NCBI GenBank assembly: GCA_020249265.1
Contig: JADCGA010000008.1
Span: 1-57,003, forward strand
Direction of reading: 5' to 3'
Origin: Roseomonas sp.
GTDB taxonomy: Bacteria > Pseudomonadota > Alphaproteobacteria > Acetobacterales > Acetobacteraceae
Length of the DNA stretch: 57,003 bases
Shown: positions 42,636-50,926 of the stretch, piece by piece
Layout: each line of letters begins with the position of its first letter
Position numbering within the stretch: position 1 is the first letter of the stretch
Notes under the pieces: generated by a model
The model's input: the letters and a program-made list of their open reading frames with translations, nothing else
What the model was told of the DNA's origin: nothing
The model's database searches: none
Program-made: the position numbers and the translations under genes

Positions 42636-43381
42636 CAATTTCTCCTGAACAGCACGCTGCCAAGCCAGCCGGCCAGCGCAGCCAAGACAATACATAACAC
42701 GCCGTAAAGCAGTGGCTGACCGCGGGCGAGCGAGGCAATATCCGCCGCCGTACCCACGCGCTCCACGCGCAGTGACAATTCCTGGCGCGCAATCACGCGG
42801 TTTTCGCGCGCGAGCAGTACTTCAATCTGATAATCGCCGGTTTGCACCGTGGCCGGGAAGGCGATGCGCGCGCTGAAAAGCCTTTCGCCGGCACGCGAAA
42901 CTGGCGCGGCATATTCCTGCCAGCGACCATCGGCCTGCTTCAATTCCAAAAGCGCGGCGCGAAAGGCCGGGTTGCGATTACCCTCAGTGCGCAGCCGTAA
43001 ATTATCGAAGCCCAGGCGATATTGTCGGCGTTCTTCCTCGGGCAGGATTTCCCAAACCCGGCGCGTGGCGGCCAGCGCATAAAACCCTGCTACATCGGGA
43101 AAGCGCGTGGAAGGGCCATTCAGCCAAATGCCAAGCACATTGATCTTGCGCCGTACCACCACGCCCTGGGTGGGCCCAGTAGCGACCACGATCAAATCTT
43201 CTGGCGGATCGCCGCCCAATGGGTTTTGTGTCGCGCCAAACACCAGCACGGAAGCGCCAGTAAAGCCGGTGCTGATTTGAACCCGATCCGTGGAAAGCTC
43301 TGCCGTAATCGGTGGGCCAGCGGCAATGGCGGGCGCGCCAAGCAGCCCAAGCAGGCATAGTGCGCTGGCCAGGGCTTTCAT
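42635..43381 (-). CDS. TIGR02186-type exported protein of unknown function
   Basis: 248 residues. A signal peptide (MKALASALCLLGLLGAPAIAA) is followed by a periplasmic domain starting ITAELSTDRVQISTGFTGASVLVFGA, then one C-terminal membrane helix (about 221-243: LLYGVLCIVLAALAGWLGSVLF). This matches the alphaproteobacterial family I recall as TIGR02186, usually next to TSUP transporters. It overlaps the TSUP gene by 4 bp and the Usp gene by 1 bp. Function unknown; the pairing suggests a partner of the transporter. Confidence 0.75.
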   Translation of the reverse strand: MKALASALCLLGLLGAPAIAAGPPITAELSTDRVQISTGFTGASVLVFGATQNPLGGDPPEDLIVVATGPTQGVVVRRKINVLGIWLNGPSTRFPDVAGFYALAATRRVWEILPEEERRQYRLGFDNLRLRTEGNRNPAFRAALLELKQADGRWQEYAAPVSRAGERLFSARIAFPATVQTGDYQIEVLLARENRVIARQELSLRVERVGTAADIASLARGQPLLYGVLCIVLAALAGWLGSVLFRRN

Positions 43382-44292
43382 GAGATCGGGCCAAGGGTGA
43401 AGGCGCGGGTGGGGGTTTGCAGCAGATTCCAGGCGAGGCCCAGGGCGACCGAGAGCACCAAAAGCCCGAGCAAGGCGCGGGTTTCCTCACCGCGCAGCTT
43501 GGTGCCCATGGCGGCACCGAATTGCGCGCCCGCCACACCACCAACCAGCAGCAACATGGTCAGCACAATATCCACGCTGCCCACCTGCCAAGCTTGCAGC
43601 AGCGTGACATTCGCCGAGACGAAAACCACCTGAAACAGCGACGTGCCGATCACAATCGCGGTCGGCATGCCAAGGATATAGATCATGGCTGGCACCAGCA
43701 TGAAGCCGCCGCCCACCCCCATGATGGCGGAGAGCATGCCAATGCCAAAGCCGATCACAAGCGGCGGAATGACCGAGATATACAGCCTGGAATCACGAAA
43801 GCGCAGCTTGAAGGGCAGGCCATGCAGCCAGGTATGCTCATGAAGCTTCCGCTTCGGTGCTGCGCCGCGCCGGCGCCTGAGCAGCGCGGTGACACTTTCA
43901 CGCACCATCAGCGCGCCGACAATGCCAAGGATCACCACGTAAAACAGTGAGACCGCAACATCCACCTGACCCCAGCGCTTCAGCAGGGCAAAAATCTGTA
44001 CCCCAAGCGCCGAACCAAGCAGCCCACCCGCGAAAAGCGTGAGCCCCATGCGCCAATCCACATTGCCGCGCCGCCATTGCGCAATTAGGCCAGAAACGGA
44101 GGCACCCAGTGTTTGATTGGCGCCGGAAGCCACCGCGACGGCGGAAGGAATGCCGATCAGCATCAAAAGTGGCGTCAGCAGAAAACCGCCGCCGACACCA
44201 AACAAGCCCGAAAGCCAGCCCACGCCAAAGCCGATGCCAAGCAGTAGCAGGGCATCTACACTCATTTCAGCGATGGGCAGGTAGACCTGCAT
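43378..44292 (-). CDS. TSUP-family (TauE/SafE) anion exporter
   Basis: 304 residues with about eight membrane helices in two homologous halves, each with the TSUP motif: GVGWLSGLFGVGGGFLLTPLLM and FGIGMLSAIMGVGGGFMLVPAM. A central cytosolic loop is basic (LLRRRRGAAPKRKL). TSUP proteins export sulfite, sulfonates or related anions. ATG 44292 is used; ATG 44265 would cut nine residues. First gene of a three-gene overlapping operon with the TIGR02186-type and Usp genes. Confidence 0.87.
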   Translation of the reverse strand: MQVYLPIAEMSVDALLLLGIGFGVGWLSGLFGVGGGFLLTPLLMLIGIPSAVAVASGANQTLGASVSGLIAQWRRGNVDWRMGLTLFAGGLLGSALGVQIFALLKRWGQVDVAVSLFYVVILGIVGALMVRESVTALLRRRRGAAPKRKLHEHTWLHGLPFKLRFRDSRLYISVIPPLVIGFGIGMLSAIMGVGGGFMLVPAMIYILGMPTAIVIGTSLFQVVFVSANVTLLQAWQVGSVDIVLTMLLLVGGVAGAQFGAAMGTKLRGEETRALLGLLVLSVALGLAWNLLQTPTRAFTLGPIS

Positions 44293-44402
44293 CGCGATTC
44301 CAATCAGTCAGAACGTGAGCCTTGCGCGAAGCTTCGGCCTTGCGGCGCCTCCCCGCAAGAGGATTTATCGGCGCGTTACAAGGCAGGAATGCGGCAGGGG
44401 CA

Positions 44403-45626
44403 TTATCGCCGGGTGACGAAGGCGACGAGCGCCAGAAAAACCAGCCCCAACAGCGCAAAGCCGGCAATGGCGAAGGGCGGGCCAATGCCATCCGCAAGCG
44501 CGCCAAGCACCAACACGCCAAGCGGCCCGGTGCCGATGCAGGTGGTGGTGAGGCCTAGAATGCGTGACCGCGCCTCCACCGGTGCTTCCATCATCACAAT
44601 ACCGGTTTGCAGGCTGGCAAAGGCCGCCGTGCCGAAGCCGCCCAGCATCAGCAAAAGCGCCGCGAGCCAGAGTGTTGGTGCGAGCGCGGCCAGCGCCAAA
44701 ACCGAAAGAAAGGCGGTGGACCCCAGCAATAAAAGCCCCCTGCCCGCCTGTGGCCCTCGGCGTAGCGCCAGCGCCAAGCCGGAGATCAGCGCCCCCAAAG
44801 GCTCAGCCGCAGCCAGAAAGCCGATTTCAATGGCACTCGCCCCAAAGGCGCGGTCCCCAAAGGCCGGCAGGATGGAATTGTACGAAAAGCCGAAAATATT
44901 CATCACCAGCGTCACGCCAAGCACCGCACGCAAGGCCGGATGGGCGAGCGCGAACCGCAATGCCTCGGCCACCTCAGCAAACAGGCGGCGCGGCACTAAA
45001 GCGCGGCGTGGTTGGCTGTAAGAAACCGTAGAAACCAAGCCAAGCGCCACAAGATAAATCACCGAGGCGATGATATAGGCCACGGTAACGCCAAGGGTCT
45101 CATACAAAACCCCACCCAAAATAGGCCCCAACATGCGAGTCGTGCTGCCGGTTGTCGTATCAAATGCGACTGCGGGGACGATACGCTCTGGCCCCGCAGT
45201 TTCCGCCACCATGCGCCGGCGTGTGGCGAGTTCATTGGTCCAGACCAGACCGCCGATCAGGCCATTCACCCATAAATGCCAGAGCGAAAGCCAGCCCAGC
45301 GCCGAAAGCATGGCGATGGTGATGGCGCCAAGCGCGGTCAGCACCTGGCCAGCCATGAGCAAGTATTTGCGATTGAGGCTTTCCGCGACCGCCCCCGAAA
45401 GTGCCCCCATCAACAGCATGGGCAAGGCACGCGCCATGAGCACCAGCGAAACCGCAAAGGCGGAGCGGGTCAGTTCATAGGCGAAAAGCCCGCTGACCAG
45501 CATTTCCACCCATCGCATGGAATTGGTCAGCCCGCCCGCACCCCAAAGCTTCAGAAAGGTGCGGTCGCCAAGCAAAACGCGCAGCGGTGAGAGCTGCGCG
45601 GCGCTGGGTAACGCGGGGTCAGTCAT
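44403..45626 (-). CDS. MFS transporter
   Basis: 407 residues, about twelve membrane helices. It starts LRVLLGDRTFLKLWGAGGLTNSMRWVEM, has the MFS loop LSGAVAESLNRKYLLMAG after helix 2, and PILGGVLYETLGVTVAY in the middle, a pattern of the enterobactin-exporter (EntS)/MFS_3-like drug exporters. The direction is probably efflux; the substrate is unknown. It is followed on the same strand, upstream, by the hydroxyacid oxidase, 24 bp away, so they may share a transcript. Confidence 0.87.
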   Translation of the reverse strand: MTDPALPSAAQLSPLRVLLGDRTFLKLWGAGGLTNSMRWVEMLVSGLFAYELTRSAFAVSLVLMARALPMLLMGALSGAVAESLNRKYLLMAGQVLTALGAITIAMLSALGWLSLWHLWVNGLIGGLVWTNELATRRRMVAETAGPERIVPAVAFDTTTGSTTRMLGPILGGVLYETLGVTVAYIIASVIYLVALGLVSTVSYSQPRRALVPRRLFAEVAEALRFALAHPALRAVLGVTLVMNIFGFSYNSILPAFGDRAFGASAIEIGFLAAAEPLGALISGLALALRRGPQAGRGLLLLGSTAFLSVLALAALAPTLWLAALLLMLGGFGTAAFASLQTGIVMMEAPVEARSRILGLTTTCIGTGPLGVLVLGALADGIGPPFAIAGFALLGLVFLALVAFVTRR

Positions 45627-45650
45627 AAAGCCGCGCGCTACCCTTCAATT

Positions 45651-46745
45651 TCAATACCCGGAATCACCCAGATGCAGCAGCGGGAAGGCGCTGAAGACAT
45701 GCGGCGCATTGGTCGCCAAGACACCTGAATGGATGAAACCTGGGTTGAGTTCACTGAACTTCGTGGCCCCCAGCAAACCCATCGTGGTGTAGATTTCGGT
45801 TTCCATGATTTCGAGCATGCGTTGCACCCCGGACGCGCCATCAGCCGCCAGCGCGTAGCAGTAAAGCCGCCCAAGCCCAACCAAATCAGCGCCGAGGCAG
45901 AGCGCCTTCACCACATCCGTCCCGCGTGAAAACCCGCCATCAATCCAAACCTTCGCGCGGCCACCAACCGCCTGCACCACTTCCGGCAGCACATCCATGG
46001 CACCCCGGCCATGATCCAACTGCCGCCCGCCATGGTTGGAGACATAAACCACATCAACGCCATGATCGCAGGCAAGCTTGGCGTCTTCGGCGGTAGCGAT
46101 ACCCTTCAGGATGACAGGCATTCTATACTTGGCCTTGAAGCGATCCACCTGCTTCCAGGAGAGCGCCGCTTGGAATTCAATCCCCTGCACCCGTGCACGC
46201 CAAGGCTTGGCGAAGCGGCGCGCAATATCCCGTTCGCGCCGGCTGTAAACGGCGGTGTCCACAGTGAAGCAGAAGGCATCATAACCCGCCGCGACTGACC
46301 GATCCGCGTAATCATCAATGAAGCTGTCATCGCCGCGCACATAGAGCTGGAAGACCTTGGGTCCCGGCGTATTGGCCGCGGTTTCCTCAAGCCCAGGCTT
46401 GGTCACGGAAGATACAATCAACGGCACGCCAAAGGCGGAAGCGCCCTGCCCTGCTGTCGCCGCGCCATTGGCGCCGAAGCTCTCTAAGCCCCCCACCGGC
46501 GCCAAGGCAACCGGCAGCCTCAGCTTCTTGCCGAACATCTCGGTCGTTGTGTCAATGGTCGAAACATCCCGCAGTACACGCGGGCGGAACGCCAGTGTAT
46601 CCAGCGCCAAGCGATTGCGGCGCATGGTGGTTTCGGTTTCCGTCGCCCCCGTCAGGTAGTCCCAGATATTGGCATCGAGCCGATTTTTCGCCGCCTTGGC
46701 GAATTCGTGCATCGTCAGGAATTTGCCTTCAGTTTCACTCAACAT
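45651..46745 (-). CDS. FMN-dependent alpha-hydroxyacid oxidase/dehydrogenase
   Basis: 364 residues of the glycolate oxidase / L-lactate dehydrogenase (LldD) family, a TIM barrel that oxidises 2-hydroxyacids to 2-oxoacids. Motifs: IWDYLTGATETETTMRRNR (near 28-46), LPVALAPVG, FQLYVRGD, FCFTVDTAVYSRRERD and the signature VSNHGGRQLDHG with the catalytic His and Arg, then VWIDGGFSRGTDVVKALCLGAD. The substrate cannot be read from the sequence. It is 19 bp from the upstream PEP-mutase-like gene. Confidence 0.9.
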   Translation of the reverse strand: MLSETEGKFLTMHEFAKAAKNRLDANIWDYLTGATETETTMRRNRLALDTLAFRPRVLRDVSTIDTTTEMFGKKLRLPVALAPVGGLESFGANGAATAGQGASAFGVPLIVSSVTKPGLEETAANTPGPKVFQLYVRGDDSFIDDYADRSVAAGYDAFCFTVDTAVYSRRERDIARRFAKPWRARVQGIEFQAALSWKQVDRFKAKYRMPVILKGIATAEDAKLACDHGVDVVYVSNHGGRQLDHGRGAMDVLPEVVQAVGGRAKVWIDGGFSRGTDVVKALCLGADLVGLGRLYCYALAADGASGVQRMLEIMETEIYTTMGLLGATKFSELNPGFIHSGVLATNAPHVFSAFPLLHLGDSGY

Positions 46746-46764
46746 CTTCTGTCTTCCTCAATGA

Positions 46765-47628
46765 TCAACCGGTCAAAAAATCACGCGTCCAGCGTGCATA
46801 ATCATCCTCACGCATGGCGGCCTTCATCAGCGCCGCATCCGCAAGCCCGGGCAGCTTCCCGGGTGGGGTGCCATCGCGCAAGGCCTTGAGTGTCGCATGC
46901 ACCGCCGCCATGGCCGCGAAGCTTGGCGCATGCCCCTGAAGCGCAATACGCACGCCATGCGCCGCAAGCTTCGCCTTATCAGCAAGCGCGGGCGGCGTGC
47001 CGCCCAGCATTAGCGGCACACCATTGGCCGCGGCTTGCAGCGCGGAAAGCTGCGCCCAATCGGTGACACCAGTATAAAACAGCGCATCGGCCCCAGTTTT
47101 CGCATAGGCACGGGTGCGCGCCACGGCTTCATCCAGGCTGACCAGATTGACCGCGCTGGTGCGCGCCACAATGACGAGACCAGGGTCTTCCCGCGCGCTC
47201 AGCGCCGCGTGGATTTTCCCAAGCCCGGCATCCAGGCTGAGCAAGCCCGGCTCCCCGCCGCCATGGGCGCGGGGCAGGTCTGTGTCTTCAATGGTAAGTG
47301 CGGCAACCCCGGCGGTTTCCAATTCCTGCACCGTCCGCATCACATTCAGCGCATTGCCGTAGCCGTGATCGGCATCCACCATCAGTGGCGGCGCCCCGGC
47401 GCGGCAGATGCGCCGCGCCTGTTCGGCGAATTCCGTCAGCGTCACCAGAATAAGGTCGGGCGCACCCAATACGGCGATGGAAGCGATGGAACCGGCAAAC
47501 ATGGCGGTTTCAAAACCAAGATCGGTTGCGATTCGCGCGGCAATAGGGTCATGCACGGAAGCCGGATGCACGCAGGCATCCCCGGCCAAAATGGCGCGAA
47601 ACCGCGCGCGGCGCGCGGAGGTATTCAT
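46765..47628 (-). CDS. Isocitrate lyase/PEP-mutase superfamily, oxaloacetate-decarboxylase-like
   Basis: 287 residues from ATG 47628; the longer reading from 47670 has no ribosome-binding site. A TIM barrel binding Mg2+: PASVHDPIAARIATDLGFE, LMVDADHGYGNALNVMRTV (metal-binding Asp residues) and VAALTIEDTDLPRAHG. The active loop lacks the KKCGH of true isocitrate lyases, and the TIEDTDLP form resembles the PA4872-type oxaloacetate decarboxylases. It makes or uses 2-oxoacids, as does the neighbouring hydroxyacid oxidase. Confidence 0.85.
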   Translation of the reverse strand: MNTSARRARFRAILAGDACVHPASVHDPIAARIATDLGFETAMFAGSIASIAVLGAPDLILVTLTEFAEQARRICRAGAPPLMVDADHGYGNALNVMRTVQELETAGVAALTIEDTDLPRAHGGGEPGLLSLDAGLGKIHAALSAREDPGLVIVARTSAVNLVSLDEAVARTRAYAKTGADALFYTGVTDWAQLSALQAAANGVPLMLGGTPPALADKAKLAAHGVRIALQGHAPSFAAMAAVHATLKALRDGTPPGKLPGLADAALMKAAMREDDYARWTRDFLTG

Positions 47629-47699
47629 GGTTGCGGCATTCCCTTCCCCTTCTCGCAGGGGAGTGTGCAACCGGGCGCCAGTTCGGGCAACCCGCCGGG

Positions 47700-47933
47700 T
47701 CAGGCAAGGATGGTGGTGACCAGGCCGGCAATAAAGAGACAGGATGCTGCCAGAAAGCCCAGGCCTAGAAGCAATAGGGTGAGCGCGGTAGCCAGATCAC
47801 CTCGGCGCGAAACTGCGCTCTCGGGAGAGATAGAAAGCCCTTCCTTTTGGTGCTTCGCAGAACCTGTTCCTGTTGCCTGAGCGCTGCCGCCAAGCGCCGC
47901 ATATCTGTTAGGCGGATTGAATACGAAAGACAT
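47700..47933 (-). CDS. Small single-pass membrane protein under an Xre-controlled promoter
   Basis: 77 residues from ATG 47933; GGAGG (47945-47941) is 7 bp upstream. I do not recognise a family. The first 50 residues are hydrophilic (NPPNRYAALGGSAQATGTGS...), followed by one C-terminal helix (about 53-76: ALTLLLLGLGFLAASCLFIAGLV). The basic SRRGD before the helix predicts a cytosolic N-terminus. The promoter (47953-47982) carries a palindrome in its spacer, and the gene upstream encodes an Xre repressor, so expression is probably tightly repressed. It could be a toxin, a stress factor or a membrane regulator; nothing further can be read. Confidence 0.65.
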   Translation of the reverse strand: MSFVFNPPNRYAALGGSAQATGTGSAKHQKEGLSISPESAVSRRGDLATALTLLLLGLGFLAASCLFIAGLVTTILA

Positions 47934-47942
47934 GACCCAACC

Positions 47943-47982
47943 TCCGATAGGCAATATATCGGATTTTCCGATAAAGGGTCAA
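47943..47982 (-). promoter_or_regulatory. Repressible promoter of the small membrane gene with palindromic operator
   Basis: On the minus strand TTGACC (47982-47977) and TATATT (47958-47953) are separated by 18 bp. The spacer is filled by a perfect 17-bp palindrome, TATCGGA-AAA-TCCGATA (47957-47973). A third half-site, TCCGATA (47943-47949), overlaps the GGAGG ribosome-binding site. Transcription would start near 47946, leaving a leader of about 13 nt. Confidence 0.75.
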
Positions 47983-47999
47983 GCCCTGCTTTCAGTCTT

Positions 48000-48497
48000 T
48001 CAGCCTTCAGGGGTCAGTTTGCGCATATCGGCCAGCAAGGCGCGGATGGCGGCCAGTTGTTCCCGGGCGGCTTCCGGGTCGGCAGCCTCGGTCATGGTAC
48101 CGCCGGCGCTCCGCCATATCTGAAAGGCAAAGCGCCCCTTACTGACCAGGCTGGAGGAATGGCCAATGCCTTCCAATTCGCGGGAGACAATTTCGAGCAA
48201 CGTGCCAAATTGATCGGCGATCTCACCGGCAGAAAGCGGCGCCTGGGCGATATTTTCCGAGGCGTTGCGAGGCATATCCGGCATCAACTCAAGCAGCGAA
48301 AGATCAAGCGCCAGCAGCAGGCGCTTCAATGTCTCATGTCGCGGTCGTGTTTTCCCCGTTTCCCAATCGGCAACAGTCGCCTGAGAGGCACCGATCAGGT
48401 CCCCCAGCGCCACTTGTGACAGCCCTTTGGCACGCCGCGCCATGCGCAGGCGGCGCGACCATTCCGGAACTTCCGAATCGGGTATTCTCAAAGCCAT
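48000..48497 (-). CDS. Xre-family transcriptional regulator
   Basis: 165 residues from ATG 48497; the reading from 48524 is 9 residues longer and less likely. An N-terminal HTH_3 domain (about 10-66: WSRRLRMARRAKGLSQVALGD, then GASQATVADWETGKTRP), followed by a C-terminal part with Ala/Glu-rich helices (AGEIADQFGTLLEIVSREL) and no known ligand domain. It lies immediately upstream of, and reads into, the promoter of the small membrane gene, and is the natural candidate to bind the palindrome there. The palindrome is not seen upstream of its own start. Confidence 0.82.
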   Translation of the reverse strand: MALRIPDSEVPEWSRRLRMARRAKGLSQVALGDLIGASQATVADWETGKTRPRHETLKRLLLALDLSLLELMPDMPRNASENIAQAPLSAGEIADQFGTLLEIVSRELEGIGHSSSLVSKGRFAFQIWRSAGGTMTEAADPEAAREQLAAIRALLADMRKLTPEG

Positions 48498-49078
48498 GCC
48501 CCTGTTCACCATTGACTTTTGCACAAGTCCAAGGGGTTCTTCCTATAATTTGAGGCATGGGCATCAAACTAACGATTGCGCCTCGGGATTTGAAAAAAAG
48601 ATCAAGCTCGAAGAGGGGAGAAGCCAAATCTCGTTTCGCTTTTTGGGATGGGGCAGGCAGGTTGTGAAGCAGATGGTGTCAAAAACCGGCGCCAGATACA
48701 ATCATTGCGCGAGTAGTCAATTTTTTTCTCCCCCGCATAACCAGGACCGCATCGCCAATTCCGATTGTAATTCGCCCAGGCGCCTGAGGCCCTTGATAGT
48801 TCGAGGTCGAAGAATCGGAAATCAACAATCACGCATCTTGGCGCGCGACGCGCTGGTGTCATGGCTTCATCCAGAATCACCCGTGGCCTCGCCTCTATCC
48901 CAAAACCCTCAGTACCGATTGTTGTCGGGACCATATTTTTGGGACGGCAGATTGCGGTCATGCCTTTACAGGGACAGCAGGCAATCACTACCTTGGAAGA
49001 TCATGAGGAGCCTTAAAATTTCGGCGCCACAGGCCAAGCTAAGGTCCTCAACTACCAAATCGCTCGGGAGGCATAATC
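48498..49078. other. Non-coding region of about 580 bp before the peptide transporter operon
   Basis: No ORF with a ribosome-binding site and no recognisable domain is seen on either strand. A minus-strand TTGACT (48720-48715) and TATCTG (48698-48693), 16 bp apart, could be a promoter for the Xre gene. Near the plus-strand operon, TTGGAA (48993-48998) and TAAAAT (49014-49019) are too closely spaced (15 bp) to be convincing. The operon promoter is probably here but I cannot place it. Confidence 0.5.
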
Positions 49079-49129
49079 ATGCAGGAAGACGATCTGCGCG
49101 GTCTTATCGGCCGCGTCAAGAATGGTTGA
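49079..49129 (+). CDS. 16-residue leader ORF in frame with the peptide-binding protein
   Basis: ATG 49079 reads MQEDDLRGLIGRVKNG and stops at TGA 49127-49129; the next base begins ATG 49130 of the binding protein in the same frame. GGGAGG (49066-49071) is 7 bp upstream, a strong ribosome-binding site. The peptide matches the N-terminal extension I recall for related Acetobacteraceae binding proteins, where it runs uninterrupted into the SRRxF Tat signal. It is either a remnant of a nonsense-mutated leader or a translation-initiation device. Confidence 0.6.
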   Translation: MQEDDLRGLIGRVKNG

Positions 49130-50881
49130 ATGTCGCGCCGCGCCTTTGTCAGGCGCATGGCGGCGGTAGGCTTAACCGCACCCATGGCGACGCAGCTTCT
49201 GGCCATGACCGGGGCTGCCAATGCGCAATCCACGGCGGCAAGCGTGCCGGCCTATGGCGGCACGCGCCGTGGCGGTGGCGGCCATTTGAAGGTCCTTTAT
49301 TGGCAGGCCTCCACCCTGCTTAACCCGCATTTCGCCGCCGGCACCACCAATCAGGATGCCAGCCGCGTCTTTTATGAGCCCCTGGCCGGCTGGGCGGCGG
49401 ATGGCACCTTGCAGCCGATCCTGGCCGCTGAGATCCCCTCCATCGAAAATGGCGGCCTGGCGCGGGATGGGCGTTCCGTCACGTGGAAATTGAAGCGCGG
49501 CGTGAAATGGCATGATGGCCAGGATTTTTCGGCTGATGATGTGGTGTTCAACTGGGAATATGCGCGCAACCCCCAGGTGGCGACCGTGACTTCCGGTTCC
49601 TATCGCGATGTGAATGTCGTGAAAGTGGATGATCACACGGTACGCGTTGAATTCCCGGCGCCGACGCCCTTCTGGGCCGATGCCTTTGTTGGTTCCACCG
49701 GGTTGATCATTCCGCGCCATTTGTTCCGCGATTTCGCCGGCGCCAATGCGCGAGATGCGCCCACCAATATCCGCCCTGTGGGCACTGGCGCCTATCGGCT
49801 GCAAAGCTTCGCGCCGGGTGATCTTCTGCGTGCCGAGCTTAATCCCAATTACCACATGAACAACCGTCCCTTCTTTGATTCCATGGAAATCAAGGGTGGC
49901 GGCGATGTGGCATCCGCCGCGCGGGCGGTGCTGCAAACCGCCGATTTCGACTATGCCTGGAATTTGCAGGTGGAGGACGCCATTCTGCAACGCCTGGAAG
50001 CCGCAGGCCGTGGGCGAGTGAATATTGTTGAAGGCGGCGGCATTGAATTCGTGCAGCTCAACGCCGCCGATCCAAACCGCGAAGTGGAAGGGGAACGCGC
50101 GCACCCGAATTCGCGCCATCCTGCCTTCCAGGACCCGGCTGTTCGGCAGGCCATGGCGCTGTTGATTGATCGCCAGGCGCTGCAGCAGCATATCTATGGT
50201 CGCGGCGGTCCGGCCACGGCGAATTTCCTGAATAACCCGCCGCGTTTCCGTTCGCCCAATATGCGGATGGAATTCAGCATCGAACGTGCCAATCAGGTCC
50301 TGGATCAGGCCGGCTGGGTGCGCGGTTCGGATGGCATTCGCGCCAAGGATGGGGTGCGGCTGCGCTTTGTCTATCAAACTTCCGTGAATGCGCCGCGGCA
50401 GCGCACCCAGGCCATCTACAAGCAGGCCGCCCAACGTGCGGGCATTGATCTGGAACTGAAATCCGTCGTCGCTTCCGTGTTCTTTTCGTCTGACGTCGCC
50501 AACCCGGATACCTTCATCAAGTTCTGGGCCGATGTGCAGATGTATACGACAACCATGCCGCAGGCGGACCCGCAGCGCTTCATGAACCAGTATGTTTCCT
50601 GGGAAATGTCGCAGCGTTCCAATTCCTGGCAGGGCCGGAACATCGTGCGCTGGAGGAATGACGAATATGACGCCGCCTTCCGCGCTGCCGAAGGTGAATT
50701 GGACCCGGTGAAACGTGCCGCGCTATTCATCCGCATGAATGACCTGATTGTGGGGTCGAACCACGTCATTCCGCTGGTGATGCGCCCGACCGTTTCGGGT
50801 TCGGTGAATAATCTTCGGCATGTTCTGTCCGGCTGGGACATCACCATGTGGATGATCCAGGATTGGTGGCGTCAAAGCTGA
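49130..50881 (+). CDS. Peptide/nickel-type ABC transporter substrate-binding protein, Tat-exported
   Basis: 583 residues, an SBP family 5 (DppA/OppA-like) protein. The start MSRRAFVRRMAAVGLTAPMA is a twin-arginine signal, ending near ANAQS (about 32-36). The mature part has LKVLYWQASTLLNPHFAAGT, VTWKLKRGVKWHDGQDFSADDVVFNW (the SBP_5 signature), GTGAYRLQSFAPGDLL and the C-terminal NDLIVGSNHVIPLVMRP. It captures peptides or related solutes in the periplasm. ATG 49130 has no good ribosome-binding site; the ribosome probably arrives from the 16-codon leader ending at TGA 49127. First main gene of the five-gene transporter operon. Confidence 0.9.
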   Translation: MSRRAFVRRMAAVGLTAPMATQLLAMTGAANAQSTAASVPAYGGTRRGGGGHLKVLYWQASTLLNPHFAAGTTNQDASRVFYEPLAGWAADGTLQPILAAEIPSIENGGLARDGRSVTWKLKRGVKWHDGQDFSADDVVFNWEYARNPQVATVTSGSYRDVNVVKVDDHTVRVEFPAPTPFWADAFVGSTGLIIPRHLFRDFAGANARDAPTNIRPVGTGAYRLQSFAPGDLLRAELNPNYHMNNRPFFDSMEIKGGGDVASAARAVLQTADFDYAWNLQVEDAILQRLEAAGRGRVNIVEGGGIEFVQLNAADPNREVEGERAHPNSRHPAFQDPAVRQAMALLIDRQALQQHIYGRGGPATANFLNNPPRFRSPNMRMEFSIERANQVLDQAGWVRGSDGIRAKDGVRLRFVYQTSVNAPRQRTQAIYKQAAQRAGIDLELKSVVASVFFSSDVANPDTFIKFWADVQMYTTTMPQADPQRFMNQYVSWEMSQRSNSWQGRNIVRWRNDEYDAAFRAAEGELDPVKRAALFIRMNDLIVGSNHVIPLVMRPTVSGSVNNLRHVLSGWDITMWMIQDWWRQS

Positions 50882-50926
50882 TGGGGCCTGCCACCCGGGC
50901 GGTCAGCAAGGCAGCATGACCGCCCC

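Noticed and set aside
48690..48722. Minus-strand TTGACT...TATCTG as a promoter feature
   Set aside because: Good -35 but 16-bp spacing and a weak -10, and about 190 bp from the Xre start; mentioned only in the region note.
48525..49078. Possible decayed gene in the gap before the peptide transporter
   Set aside because: Open frames on both strands are short and show no family motif, so there is no support for a pseudogene.
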